A DNA stretch of 64,000 bases from Bacillota bacterium (GTDB lineage: Bacteria; Bacillota; Clostridia; Acetivibrionales; DSM-1351). Positions 51,521 through 60,390 of the stretch are shown here, piece by piece. Under the pieces are notes generated by a model. It had not been told where the DNA came from and did no database searches. It worked only from the letters and a program-made list of their open reading frames with translations. The position numbers and the translations under genes are program-made. The stretch's first letter is position 1. Each line of letters starts with the position of its first letter. The stretch spans positions 17,899-81,898 of the forward strand of contig JAEZRV010000088.1 of assembly GCA_023444055.1 (NCBI GenBank). Direction: 5' to 3'.

Positions 51521-51551
51521 CACCAACCTTTGGGCTGGTGTTATTATTTTT
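51517..51551 (+). terminator. Hairpin between the MerR gene and the ABC genes
   Basis: AACACCA (51519-51525) pairs with TGGTGTT (51536-51542), extended by CC/GG, followed by ATTATTTTT. It begins in the stop codon of the regulator gene. It would terminate most readthrough, or act as an attenuator ahead of the transporter. Confidence 0.75.
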
Positions 51552-51580
51552 ATACAGAAATAAGAAGGAGGTTAATAAAA

Positions 51581-52315
51581 ATGGAAACTACAATAAAAGT
51601 TGAAAAATTATCCAAGGCATATAATGGAATACCGGCGGTATGTGATCTGAGTCTTTCCGTTAAGCGTGGTGAGGTGTTTGGGCTTATAGGAGCAAATGGA
51701 GCTGGTAAAAGTACATCTGTTGAGTGCATTTTAGGAACAAAGACAGTGGATAGTGGTAGTGTATCTATTTTAGGAATGAACCCGATCACTGAACGCAAAA
51801 AATTATTTGAGCGTGTTGGCGTTCAATTTCAGGAAAGCAATTATCAAGACAAAATCACTGTTTCGGAGTTATGTGAGGAAACTCAGTCTCTGTACAAAAT
51901 ATTTAATGATTATAGGCAATTATTAAGACAGTTTGGCATTTCAGATAAAGGTAAAAATCTGGTGAATGAACTTTCAGGTGGACAAAAGCAGCGACTATTT
52001 ATAGTGTTAGCTTTAATTCCAAATCCAGAAGTTGTATTTCTAGATGAGTTAACAACAGGGCTTGATTCAAGGGCAAGACATGATGTGTGGAAACACCTTG
52101 CTGAGCTTAAAAGAAAAGGGCTCACAATACTTTTAACCTCACATTTTATGGATGAGGTAGAAGTGCTTTGCGACAGAATAGGGATTTTGAAAAAAGGTAA
52201 AATGATATTTTGCGGTACGGTACAAGAGGCTATTACTGCTAGTCCTTATGAAAAATTAGAAGAGGCCTACCTTTGGTTTACAGACGAGGAGGAATGCAAC
52301 AATGAGAACATTTAA
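51581..52315 (+). CDS. ABC-2 transporter ATP-binding protein
   Basis: About 244 aa. Walker A GANGAGKST near residue 37, Q-loop region VGVQFQESNYQ, signature LSGGQKQR, Walker B VVFLDELTTGLD (Glu-Leu in place of Glu-Pro) and switch His (TSHFMDEVE). It resembles drug and lantibiotic-type exporters. Start ATG 51581 follows AAGGAGG; an upstream in-frame frame to 51530 would run through the hairpin. The 3' end overlaps the permease by 14 bp. Confidence 0.9.
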   Translation: METTIKVEKLSKAYNGIPAVCDLSLSVKRGEVFGLIGANGAGKSTSVECILGTKTVDSGSVSILGMNPITERKKLFERVGVQFQESNYQDKITVSELCEETQSLYKIFNDYRQLLRQFGISDKGKNLVNELSGGQKQRLFIVLALIPNPEVVFLDELTTGLDSRARHDVWKHLAELKRKGLTILLTSHFMDEVEVLCDRIGILKKGKMIFCGTVQEAITASPYEKLEEAYLWFTDEEECNNENI

Positions 52316-53045
52316 AACAATGTTAAAAACAGAATTAAAGTTATCTTTACGTGGAATGGATATGCTCATTTTTGCAATATGTTTACCAGTAGTAATGGTA
52401 ATACTTCTTGGTATTATCTATGGCTCAAGTATGGCTTATGATGGAGCGGAGTACACATTTCTGGAACAATCCTTTGGCGCAATCTCTACAATAGCCATTT
52501 GTGCAGGAGGTGTAATGGGGTTACCATTGCTTATATCTGATTACAGGCAAAAAAAGATACTAAAAAGGTTTAAAGTAACGCCCATAAGCCCATCATTAAT
52601 ACTTGCTGTACACCTAGTGATTTATGCAATTTATTCTGTTGTATCTTTGATTTTTATTTATTTTGTTGCAACGGTAATATTCAAATGTCAATTAGGAGGT
52701 TCACTGCTTGGATTCTTGGGGAGTTATCTTTTAGTTATGCTATCTATGTTTAGTATTGGGATGATGGTTGGAGGAATTGCTCCTAATATGAAAGCAGCGA
52801 GTATCGTAGCTAGTTTGCTATATTTTCCAATGCTAATCTTTTCAGGAGCTACTTTACCTTATGAGATTATGCCAACATCTTTACAAAGGTTTGTTAATAT
52901 TTTGCCTCTTACGCAAGGAATTAAACTTTTAAAGGCGACCTCATTAGGACTACCTGTGGACAGTGTTTTGAGTTCAATCATAATTCTAAGTTTACTGGCA
53001 ATAATCTGTAGTAGCATTTCAATAAAGTTTTTTAGGTGGGAATGA
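52302..53045 (+). CDS. ABC-2 type transporter permease
   Basis: 247 aa with six hydrophobic segments (MLIFAICLPVVMVILLGIIYG near the start, AISTIAICAGGVMGLPLLI, VVSLIFIYFVATVIF and others). The layout matches the ABC-2 permeases of multidrug or bacitracin-type exporters. It overlaps the ATPase gene and has GGAGGAATGC upstream of ATG 52302. Substrate unknown. Confidence 0.87.
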   Translation: MRTFKTMLKTELKLSLRGMDMLIFAICLPVVMVILLGIIYGSSMAYDGAEYTFLEQSFGAISTIAICAGGVMGLPLLISDYRQKKILKRFKVTPISPSLILAVHLVIYAIYSVVSLIFIYFVATVIFKCQLGGSLLGFLGSYLLVMLSMFSIGMMVGGIAPNMKAASIVASLLYFPMLIFSGATLPYEIMPTSLQRFVNILPLTQGIKLLKATSLGLPVDSVLSSIIILSLLAIICSSISIKFFRWE

Positions 53046-53350
53046 TTAACTTAAAGGTTTTTCAAGTATAATAAGTGTATTAAACAATGATAATTGATTT
53101 GTTGTATATAGATAATTAAATAAACTGGTTGTATGTAATAAATTTACAAATACAGACTATTATTAAGTTACTCCGTATAATATAATATTAAATAGACTTT
53201 TGCTGATTTTGGTACTTTTTGTGACTGTAAGTCAGCGTGGAAGTAGGCTTGAAGAATGTGAAGTAAGCAATTAAAAATGTGTACCTCTAGGAAGCAGAGG
53301 TTCTTCACAAAAAAATATAATTTTGCCCGAAGTTGGCGTGGGAGGTTAGT
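53046..53350 (+). promoter_or_regulatory. Leader region of the AIM24-like gene
   Basis: Probable -10 sequences (TATAATATAAT) lie near 53176-53190. ACCTCT/AGAGGT forms a hairpin with a 7-nt loop near 53284-53302, enclosed by GTGAAG/CTTCAC. Immediately before the start comes GCC-loop-GGC then GTGGGAGGTTAGT, the same hairpin plus Shine-Dalgarno arrangement as at 20139 and 26982. Confidence 0.4.
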
Positions 53351-54121
53351 ATGGGAGACGTAATTGATTACAAAATCATCGGGGATGATATGCAGATTGT
53401 TGAGGTTGAGTTAGATCCAGGCGAGGGAGTAAGGGCAGAAGCTGGTGCTATGATGTACACTGATAATAGCATAATGATGCAAACATCCACTCAGGGTGGT
53501 GCGTTTAAAGGTTTAAAAAGAATGCTGACTGGTGAAAGCTTCTTTATCACTACCTTTTACAATGCAGGTGTAGAAAAAGAACACGTGGCATTTTCAGCAC
53601 CATATCCAGGAAAAATTATTCCTATTGATTTAGCGAAAGTTGGAGGAAGCTTTTTGTGCCAAAAGGATGCATTCCTGTGCTGTGCAAATGGAGTAGATGT
53701 TGAAATAGCATTTACAAAGAAGCTTGGTGCTGGTTTCTTTGGCGGAGAGGGATTTATTCTCCAAAAACTTATTGGTGATGGATTGGCATTTATTCATGCG
53801 GGTGGAACTATAATTCGGAAGGATCTTATGCCTGGTCAAACACTTAAGGTTGATACAGGCTGTCTAGTAGCTTTCTCACCGACAGTGGATTACGATATTC
53901 AGTTTGTTGGAGGCTTTAAAAATGCATTGTTCGGCGGAGAGGGTGTTTTCCTTGCAAAGCTGACTGGGCCTGGAACAGTATACCTACAGAGCTTACCTCT
54001 TTCAAGGCTTGCAGATAGGTTGACCTCTGCTAGCAGCATGCACCGTGAGCAGCAATCAGGTGTTGCAGGCATAGGTGGAGGAATACTTGGAGGTCTATTT
54101 GGAGGAGATAATAAATTTTAA
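53351..54121 (+). CDS. AIM24 / TIGR00266-family protein
   Basis: About 256 aa. Stretches VELDPGEGVRAEAGAMMYT, KRMLTGESFFITTFYN, GGEGFILQKLIGDGLAFIHAGG and GGEGVFLAKLTGPGTVYLQSLP define the family. The fold is a beta-barrel-like repeat; the biochemical role in bacteria is unknown. The protein ends in a Gly-rich tail (GGGILGGLFGGDN). Start ATG 53351 with GGAGG at 53341-53345. Monocistronic, followed by a strong terminator. Confidence 0.88.
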   Translation: MGDVIDYKIIGDDMQIVEVELDPGEGVRAEAGAMMYTDNSIMMQTSTQGGAFKGLKRMLTGESFFITTFYNAGVEKEHVAFSAPYPGKIIPIDLAKVGGSFLCQKDAFLCCANGVDVEIAFTKKLGAGFFGGEGFILQKLIGDGLAFIHAGGTIIRKDLMPGQTLKVDTGCLVAFSPTVDYDIQFVGGFKNALFGGEGVFLAKLTGPGTVYLQSLPLSRLADRLTSASSMHREQQSGVAGIGGGILGGLFGGDNKF

Positions 54122-54241
54122 ACGTATGAAAATATGTAAAGCAACAAAACTGCTTTTTACCAAAGTAGCTATAGCTAGTAGCAAAGAGTAATAAATACTT
54201 TGGGATCGTTTGAACTGCTATTTTAATATTAATATTTATGG

Positions 54242-54282
54242 AATGAGTCTGGATATCATAAGTGATAATCAGACTCATTTTA
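54242..54282 (+). terminator. Terminator after the AIM24-like gene
   Basis: AATGAGTCTG (54242-54251) pairs perfectly with CAGACTCATT (54270-54279), then TTTA. A likely promoter for azlC follows directly: TTTACA, 16 bp, TATAAT near 54279-54306. Confidence 0.82.
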
Positions 54283-54381
54283 CATATTGACAGTATATGC
54301 TATAATTAACCCGATGCCCATAGAAGATGGGTGGTTTTATATCAGATGAATTATCTAAACAGTTTGAAAAGGATTTACGAA

Positions 54382-55131
54382 ATGAAAAAAAATCAAAAAG
54401 GCTTACTAGAAACTAAAAAACAAGGGGTACATGATTTTATATATGGAATGAAACAGAGTGTTCCTATTGCATTAGGATATTTTCCAGTGTCATTTACTTT
54501 TGGACTTATGGCCGTTAATGGTGGGATTCCTGTTTGGATTGTTATACTTATTTCAATGACAAATCTGACATCAGCAGGACAATTTGCCGGGACAAACCTA
54601 ATTATTGCAGGTGCTGGCTATGTTGAAATAACTGTAACTACATTTGTAATAAATATTAGATATATGCTTATGTCATTATCTCTTTCTCAGAAAATTACTC
54701 AGGGAATCTCAAATACTAAAAGATGGATTATGTCATTTGGTATAACAGATGAAACCTTCACTGTGGCTGCTATGCAAAAGAAGGATATTACCTTTGCATT
54801 TATGACAGGGCTTGAAATTTTACCTTATTTAGGATGGGCATTGGGCACTGCGGCAGGTGCAATTGTCTGTAATTTACTACCTGAAACATTACAAAATTCA
54901 ATGGGTATCGCGCTTTATGCTATGTTTGTTGCATTGGTTATTCCAGCGGCAAAGAAATCGAAAGCAGCTCTTTTGGTTGCAGGATGCGCAATTTTAATAA
55001 GCTCATTGCTAAAGTGGATATCTGCTTTTTCATTTATTTCGGGAGGCTGGAGAATTATTATTGCTACAGTGATTGCGTGTACTTTAGGAGCGAAATTTTT
55101 CCCTATGGAGGATGTAGAAGATGACCGCTAA
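54382..55131 (+). CDS. azlC: AzlC-type branched-chain amino acid exporter, large subunit
   Basis: About 249 aa with several membrane segments. The N-terminal GMKQSVPIALGYFPVSFTFG, the NLTSAGQFAGTNLI region and NIRYMLMSLSLS are typical AzlC sequences. With AzlD it forms a membrane exporter of branched-chain amino acids or analogues. Start ATG 54382 after AAAGGA; earlier ATGs at 54346 and the GTG at 54331 are in frame but lack sites. Its 3' end overlaps azlD by 11 bp. Confidence 0.9.
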   Translation: MKKNQKGLLETKKQGVHDFIYGMKQSVPIALGYFPVSFTFGLMAVNGGIPVWIVILISMTNLTSAGQFAGTNLIIAGAGYVEITVTTFVINIRYMLMSLSLSQKITQGISNTKRWIMSFGITDETFTVAAMQKKDITFAFMTGLEILPYLGWALGTAAGAIVCNLLPETLQNSMGIALYAMFVALVIPAAKKSKAALLVAGCAILISSLLKWISAFSFISGGWRIIIATVIACTLGAKFFPMEDVEDDR

Positions 55132-55429
55132 AACACTAATTGCAGTATTTTTGATGGCAATTGTTACATATATACCTAGAGTATTACCAATGGCAATTTT
55201 CAAAAATAAAATACAGTCTCGATTCCTCACTGCATTTTTGAGCTATGTACCTTATGCAGTGTTAGGTGCAATGATATTTCCAGATATACTATATTCTACT
55301 GGACATTTAACGTCGGCTATTATTGGTCTTGCTGTAGCAGTAGGTTTAGCGTATTTGGAAAGAGGCTTATTACAGGTTGCTGTTTGTGCTATTGTAGCAG
55401 TTTATGTATGCGAATTGATTATTGGATAA
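55121..55429 (+). CDS. azlD: AzlD-type exporter, small subunit
   Basis: 102 aa with three or four membrane segments and the family opening LIAVFLMAIVTYIPRVLPM. It pairs with AzlC; overlapping genes and matching family make the assignment safe. No terminator is clear after it. Confidence 0.9.
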   Translation: MTAKTLIAVFLMAIVTYIPRVLPMAIFKNKIQSRFLTAFLSYVPYAVLGAMIFPDILYSTGHLTSAIIGLAVAVGLAYLERGLLQVAVCAIVAVYVCELIIG

Positions 55430-55675
55430 TTGGTAGAATTATATTATAATAGATATTAAAGTTAATGGAGAATATTACTATAGTCGTTTGATAGCATGGG
55501 ATTTTGAGGATACTAATTGATTTAAAGTAGCTTATAAGGTATTTTAGCTGGATAATGAGAAGTTACATTATACCTTCCAAAGACCAGCTTTATCTGTATA
55601 AAATTGAATAATGAGATCAACATATTAGTTACATTATTTTGTGCGTTGAGCGCAGCGAAAGGATTTGATATAAAA

Positions 55676-56968
55676 ATGGATATAAAGCAAATGTGTATAA
55701 ATGCAAGTGATGCAGCGATAAAGATGGCAGCTTTGGATACAGAAACAAAGAATAACGCTCTTGCAAGAATTGCATTAGCATTACTAGAAAATAAAGATAG
55801 AATAATAGCGGCAAATAATGAAGATTTGATAAGAAGTGAGGAAGAAAAGCTTGCTTCACCACTTCTTAAAAGACTTAAATTTGATGAAAAGAAAATTAAT
55901 GATGTTGTTGAGGGCATCAAAAGCTTAATAGGCTTGGAAGATCCTATTGGAAAAACTTTGCTTTCAACAATGCTAGATGATGGTCTTGAGCTATACAAGG
56001 TTACTTGCCCGATTGGAGTTATTGGAATTATTTTTGAATCCAGACCAGATGCACTTGTTCAAATATCTACATTGTGCTTAAAAAGCGGAAATAGTGTCTT
56101 GTTAAAAGGCGGGAGAGAGGCAAAGGAGACAAACAAGGTATTAGCTGATATTATTGAGGAAGCGTCAGTAGCTGCAGGCTTGCAAAAAGGGTGGATTAAC
56201 CTTCTGGAGAGCAGAGAAGATGTTAATGGAATGCTGAAAATGGATGAATATATTGACCTTCTTATTCCAAGGGGCTCGAATGAGTTCGTTCGTTATATAA
56301 TGGATAATTCCACAATACCTGTTATGGGACATGCTGATGGTATTTGTCATGTATATGTTGACAGTGATGCAGATGTTGATATGGCTACGGAAGTAACTGT
56401 TGATTCAAAAACCCAGTATGTTGCAGTATGTAATGCAACTGAAACCTTATTAGTAAATGAGACTATTGCTGACAAATTCCTTCCTGTTTTGAAAGCAGAG
56501 TTTGATAAGAAAAACGTTGAGGTTTTTGGAGATGAAGGAACTCAGAAGATAATAGCTGCAAAACCAGCAAGTGAAGTTGATTGGGCAACAGAGTATTTAG
56601 ATTATACCATTTCTATTAAGCTTGTTTCAGATGTTGATGAAGCTATTAAGCATATAAATACTTATGGCTCTGGGCATACAGATTGTATTGTTACTAGCAA
56701 TAAAGAGAATGCGCTTAAATTTATGAATCTTGTTGATTCAGGTAATGTTTTCTGGAATGCATCAACGAGGTTTAGTGATGGCTTCAAGTATGGTTTTGGA
56801 GCTGAAGTAGGTATCAGTACCAGCAAGCTCCATGCAAGAGGTCCAGTAGGTCTTGACGGCTTAACAAGCTATAAGTACAAGATGATAGGTAATGGTCATA
56901 TAGTTGACGATTATGCCACAAATAAAAAGAGCTTCAAGCATGTAAAAATAAATAAGAATATGGAGTAA
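55676..56968 (+). CDS. proA: Gamma-glutamyl phosphate reductase
   Basis: About 430 aa, NADPH-dependent second step of proline synthesis. An aldehyde-dehydrogenase-like fold with CPIGVIGIIFESRPDALVQ, LKGGREAKETN, IPRGSNEFVRYI and the catalytic Cys in VAVCNATETLLVN. It ends in the usual GLDGLTSYKYKMIGNGH. ATG 55676 (MDIKQMCINAS) fits the family, though its nearest site (GAAAGG) is 13 nt away. TTG 55604 would add 24 odd residues. AGCTGG/CCAGCT form a stem in the leader near 55547-55592. The glutamate kinase gene proB is not adjacent. Confidence 0.94.
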   Translation: MDIKQMCINASDAAIKMAALDTETKNNALARIALALLENKDRIIAANNEDLIRSEEEKLASPLLKRLKFDEKKINDVVEGIKSLIGLEDPIGKTLLSTMLDDGLELYKVTCPIGVIGIIFESRPDALVQISTLCLKSGNSVLLKGGREAKETNKVLADIIEEASVAAGLQKGWINLLESREDVNGMLKMDEYIDLLIPRGSNEFVRYIMDNSTIPVMGHADGICHVYVDSDADVDMATEVTVDSKTQYVAVCNATETLLVNETIADKFLPVLKAEFDKKNVEVFGDEGTQKIIAAKPASEVDWATEYLDYTISIKLVSDVDEAIKHINTYGSGHTDCIVTSNKENALKFMNLVDSGNVFWNASTRFSDGFKYGFGAEVGISTSKLHARGPVGLDGLTSYKYKMIGNGHIVDDYATNKKSFKHVKINKNME

Positions 56969-57052
56969 GGATACAGCATCAACATTCTACTAAGGAAAAT
57001 TAGTTCTAAATTAGGGAAGTTAAATAACTAAATTATTAAGGAGTGACAACTT

Positions 57053-57436
57053 ATGAATTTTGAGATAATTTCAACAGACAAAGCGCCAGCAGCTATAGGA
57101 CCATATTCACAAGCTGTAAAGGTCGGCAATGTTATTTATACATCAGGTGCTATACCTGTAGACCCAGCAACTGGTGAAGTTGTAATCGGAGGTGTAGCAG
57201 AGCAAGCGGAGCAGGCACTTAAAAATCTTAAAGAGGTTTTAATTGGCGCAGGTGCAAGTCTTGATACTGTAGTTAAAACTACAGTTTTTATAAAGAACAT
57301 GAATGATTTTGCTACAATTAATGAAGTGTATAAGAAGTATTTTACCAATAACTATCCTGCAAGGTCATGTGTTGAGGTTGCAAGATTGCCAAAGGATGTA
57401 CTGATTGAGATAGAGTGTGTAGCTATGATGGACTAA
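57053..57436 (+). CDS. ridA: RidA-family imine/enamine deaminase
   Basis: 127 aa, the full family length. Hydrolyses reactive enamine/imine intermediates such as 2-aminoacrylate. Landmarks are AIGPYSQAVKVGNVIYTSG, and NYPARSCVEVARLPKDVLIEIE with the substrate-carboxylate-binding Arg and the terminal Glu. Start ATG 57053 follows AAGGAGTGACAACTT. Terminator downstream at 57458-57520. Confidence 0.94.
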   Translation: MNFEIISTDKAPAAIGPYSQAVKVGNVIYTSGAIPVDPATGEVVIGGVAEQAEQALKNLKEVLIGAGASLDTVVKTTVFIKNMNDFATINEVYKKYFTNNYPARSCVEVARLPKDVLIEIECVAMMD

Positions 57437-57457
57437 TACAAGTTCTTTTAATAATAA

Positions 57458-57520
57458 AAACCGGTTTCTAAGTTTTAGACAGAGTTCTTACGCCATCTGA
57501 ATCTTAGAAATCGGTTTGTG
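57458..57520 (+). terminator. Terminator after ridA
   Basis: AAACCGGTTTCTAAG (57458-57472) pairs with CTTAGAAATCGGTTT (57503-57517), one G-T pair. It lies between the convergent ridA and uxaC genes. Confidence 0.75.
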
Positions 57521-57569
57521 TATTAGATGGCTAAAAAATATGCTCTTTCTAGTAGCCGATAATAATATA

Positions 57570-58967
57570 TTAGAATCTGAAATAATTCAAAGCATTGTTA
57601 TAAGAAATGTCTTGTACTATACTTCCAAGAGTATTTAGATCATTAGGGAATTCGCCATTTTCTACCCATTTTCCAAACATATTGCAAAGAATTCTGCGGA
57701 AATATTCGTGACGCGGGTAAGAAAGAAAACTTCTTGAATCTGTAAGCATACCTACAAAGCCCGCAAGATAACCGCCATTTGCCAAAGCTGTCATTTGATC
57801 GGTCATGCCCGAAATATGGTCATTAAACCACCATGCAGAGCCTTGCTGTATTTTAGAGATTGCGCCGCTGTCCTGATAACAACCGATAAGAGATATTATA
57901 GATGAATTGTCATTTGGATTTAAGCTGTACAGTACGGTTCTCGGTAACTGATTGGTAGATGTTAAATCATTTAGAAAATCAGCTATCTCTGTAGACGGTG
58001 TATAGTTACTGATACAATCATATCCAGTATCAGGTCCGAGCTTATCAAACATAAATGAGTTGTTGTCACGTTTACAGCCGTAGTGTAATTGAAGTGCCCA
58101 ATCTCGACGGTGATATTCTTTACTTACAAAAAGCATAAAAGCTGTCTTAAAAGAAAGCTCTTCTTTTTTTGTGACAAATGCACCTGAAAGTCGTTTCGCA
58201 AAGATGTTTTCAATTTCAGAATCTGAAACAGGCTTATACATTACATATTCAAGGGCATGGTCAGAGATTTTACAACCATTAGCTGCGAAATAATCCATTC
58301 TTTCACACAGAGCATCTTTAAGCTGTGCGAAGGTATTAATTGAAAGTCCGGTAACATCTTCTAACTTTTTAATGTAGTTTAAATAATCTGATTTTTCAAT
58401 ATTCATAGCTTTATCGGGACGCCATGCAGGAAGCACTTTCACGGTACAGCTTGGATCGCCAGCGATTTTTTGATGCCACTCCAAAGAATCAATGGGATCA
58501 TCGGTAGTACATATTAGAGATACATTACACTGATAGATCATGTTTCTTACAGACAATGTTGACTGCAGTTTGCTGTTGCACAGTTGCCATACTTCTTCAG
58601 CAGTATTTTCATTTAAAAAACCATGATAATCAAAAAAACGCTTCAATTCAAGATGGCTCCAATGATAGAGAGGGTTTCCTATAGCTTTGCCCAGAACTTC
58701 TGCCCACTTTTGAAATTTTTCTCTGGCAGAAGCTGAACCAGTAATGTAATCTTCAGATATACCAGCAGAACGCATCAGACGCCATTTATAATGATCTCCG
58801 CCAAGCCATACCTGAGTTATATTATCATATTTTTTATCTTCTGCTATAGCTTTAGGATCTATATGACAGTGATAATCCAAAACAGGCATTTTTGCTGCAT
58901 ATTGATAATAAAGATATACCGCAGTTTCATTTGATAATAAGAAATTCTCATTCATAAACTCTTTCAT
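57570..58967 (-). CDS. uxaC: Uronate isomerase (glucuronate/galacturonate isomerase)
   Basis: 465 aa. Converts D-galacturonate to tagaturonate (or glucuronate to fructuronate). The N-terminal metal motif YHCHIDPKAIAEDKKYDNITQVWLGGDHYKWR and the later LHYGCKRDNNSFM and GMLTDSRSFLSYPRHEYFRRILC are typical UxaC. It lies downstream of the LacI-type regulator on the minus strand, opposite uxaB. With the pectate lyase from 61996, this suits growth on pectin. Confidence 0.95.
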   Translation of the reverse strand: MKEFMNENFLLSNETAVYLYYQYAAKMPVLDYHCHIDPKAIAEDKKYDNITQVWLGGDHYKWRLMRSAGISEDYITGSASAREKFQKWAEVLGKAIGNPLYHWSHLELKRFFDYHGFLNENTAEEVWQLCNSKLQSTLSVRNMIYQCNVSLICTTDDPIDSLEWHQKIAGDPSCTVKVLPAWRPDKAMNIEKSDYLNYIKKLEDVTGLSINTFAQLKDALCERMDYFAANGCKISDHALEYVMYKPVSDSEIENIFAKRLSGAFVTKKEELSFKTAFMLFVSKEYHRRDWALQLHYGCKRDNNSFMFDKLGPDTGYDCISNYTPSTEIADFLNDLTSTNQLPRTVLYSLNPNDNSSIISLIGCYQDSGAISKIQQGSAWWFNDHISGMTDQMTALANGGYLAGFVGMLTDSRSFLSYPRHEYFRRILCNMFGKWVENGEFPNDLNTLGSIVQDISYNNALNYFRF

Positions 58968-58991
58968 ACTAAAAACCCCACTTTCAATAAT

Positions 58992-59999
58992 TTAAATTGT
59001 AGTCTCACGTCTAACTATTTCAGCGTCAAAGACAGTTTTTTTAGGCATATCTTTTCCAGATAAAACACCTACTAAAGTATTGACACACTGATGACAAATT
59101 GCTTCTAACTTATTATCTATTGATGTAAGCTCAGGGTTGCAATATTCAGCTAGATCCAAGTTGTTATATCCGATGATAGAAAGGTCTTGGGGAACAGTTA
59201 TTTCGGCAGTTTTTGCATATTTTAATGCTCCTATTGCAAGACGGTCATTAGATGCGACAACTGCATCAAATTTTATTCCTTTGGCTACAATGCCTGCAAT
59301 TTCATTACTTATAGCTTTAAGAGAACTTGATTGCAGTTTGATTAATAGAATCAAATCCTCATTGATTGGGATATTATTAACCCTATATGCCTCTCTGAAA
59401 CCGTCAAGCTTTTTCTTACCACTGTATGAGAGGTAATCATATAGGTATAAAATATTTGAAGATCTGCTCTTTAACAGTTCTGAGGTGATAGTGAACATTG
59501 CTTTAAAATCATCACATACAGTGCTATAAATGTTAGAACCATCCAAGGCTCCGTTAAGCAACATGATAGGTATTTGCTGAGAAGCTTCAATGATATACTG
59601 ATTTTGGGTATCATCAAGCTGTACATAGTTTGAACCTACCAGAATTACGCTGTCAACATGTTTTGAAAGCAATAATTTCAGGCACTTTTGACGCTCTTCA
59701 AGCTGATAGCCTGTACAGCATAAAAGAGAAGCGTAGCCATGCTCACGGAGTTTTTGTTCTACAATATAGACAGCGCGTGCGAGAAAGGGGTCAGACGAAT
59801 CGGCACATAACAGTCCTATTGTGTGCATCGTATTTTTGCCAAGCCCTCTAGCAAAGGCATTTGGAGTGTATCCATATTTATCAATTAGAAGCATGACCTT
59901 ATCTCTAGTTTTTGGGCTTACCTTTGAACTGCCGTTTATTATACGTGAAACAGTTGCAATCGAAACTCCTGCCTCTTTGGATATATCATAAATATTCAT
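58992..59999 (-). CDS. LacI-family repressor of uronate use
   Basis: 335 aa. The N-terminal HTH (MNIYDISKEAGVSIATVSRIINGSSKVS) and hinge precede a periplasmic-binding-like sensor domain. It is transcribed with uxaC and divergently from uxaB. The intergenic region holds two LacI-type palindromes (60166-60179 and 60347-60360). Repression of uxaB and of itself, released by a uronate-derived sugar, is the likely mode. Confidence 0.92.
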   Translation of the reverse strand: MNIYDISKEAGVSIATVSRIINGSSKVSPKTRDKVMLLIDKYGYTPNAFARGLGKNTMHTIGLLCADSSDPFLARAVYIVEQKLREHGYASLLCCTGYQLEERQKCLKLLLSKHVDSVILVGSNYVQLDDTQNQYIIEASQQIPIMLLNGALDGSNIYSTVCDDFKAMFTITSELLKSRSSNILYLYDYLSYSGKKKLDGFREAYRVNNIPINEDLILLIKLQSSSLKAISNEIAGIVAKGIKFDAVVASNDRLAIGALKYAKTAEITVPQDLSIIGYNNLDLAEYCNPELTSIDNKLEAICHQCVNTLVGVLSGKDMPKKTVFDAEIVRRETTI

Positions 60000-60165
60000 A
60001 TAAAATACCTCGAAAAATTTTTTAAAATCACTAACGTGGATGTAGTTTTTCTATATTATAAATGAGAAAATATATTATTTGTGTTACAAAGCACATGTAT
60101 TAATTATAAACCGTTACTATATAACTGCAATATTATAAAAAATATTCTAAAATTAATATAAAAAA

Positions 60166-60179
60166 TGTAAGTGCTTTCA
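60166..60179. promoter_or_regulatory. LacI/CcpA-type operator
   Basis: TGTAAGTGCTTTCA reads TGAAAGCACTTACA on the other strand, close to LacI-family and cre consensus sites. It lies 165 bp upstream of the regulator start, in the divergent uxa region. Confidence 0.6.
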
Positions 60180-60301
60180 ATACAGAAATTATTATACTGT
60201 ATACTTAATAAAATTGCAATTCCATAATACTTTTAAATCTTAAATAAATAGTGTAAGAACTTGTAGAATATTGCACAATGTTGCAAATTTGCATATTCAT
60301 A

Positions 60302-60360
60302 TTGACTATTATAAATCAATGTTATAATATAAATGCGTAAATTAAATGTAAGCGGTTACA
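60302..60360 (+). promoter_or_regulatory. uxaB promoter with LacI-type operator
   Basis: TTGACT (60302-60307) is followed by TATAAT (60323-60328, spacer 15) or TAATAT (60325-60330, spacer 17). Downstream lies the near-perfect palindrome TGTAAGCGGTTACA (60347-60360), a typical LacI-family operator where a bound repressor would block transcription. Confidence 0.72.
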
Positions 60361-60390
60361 TTGGAAAAGACTTATAGGAGAAAAATAAAA

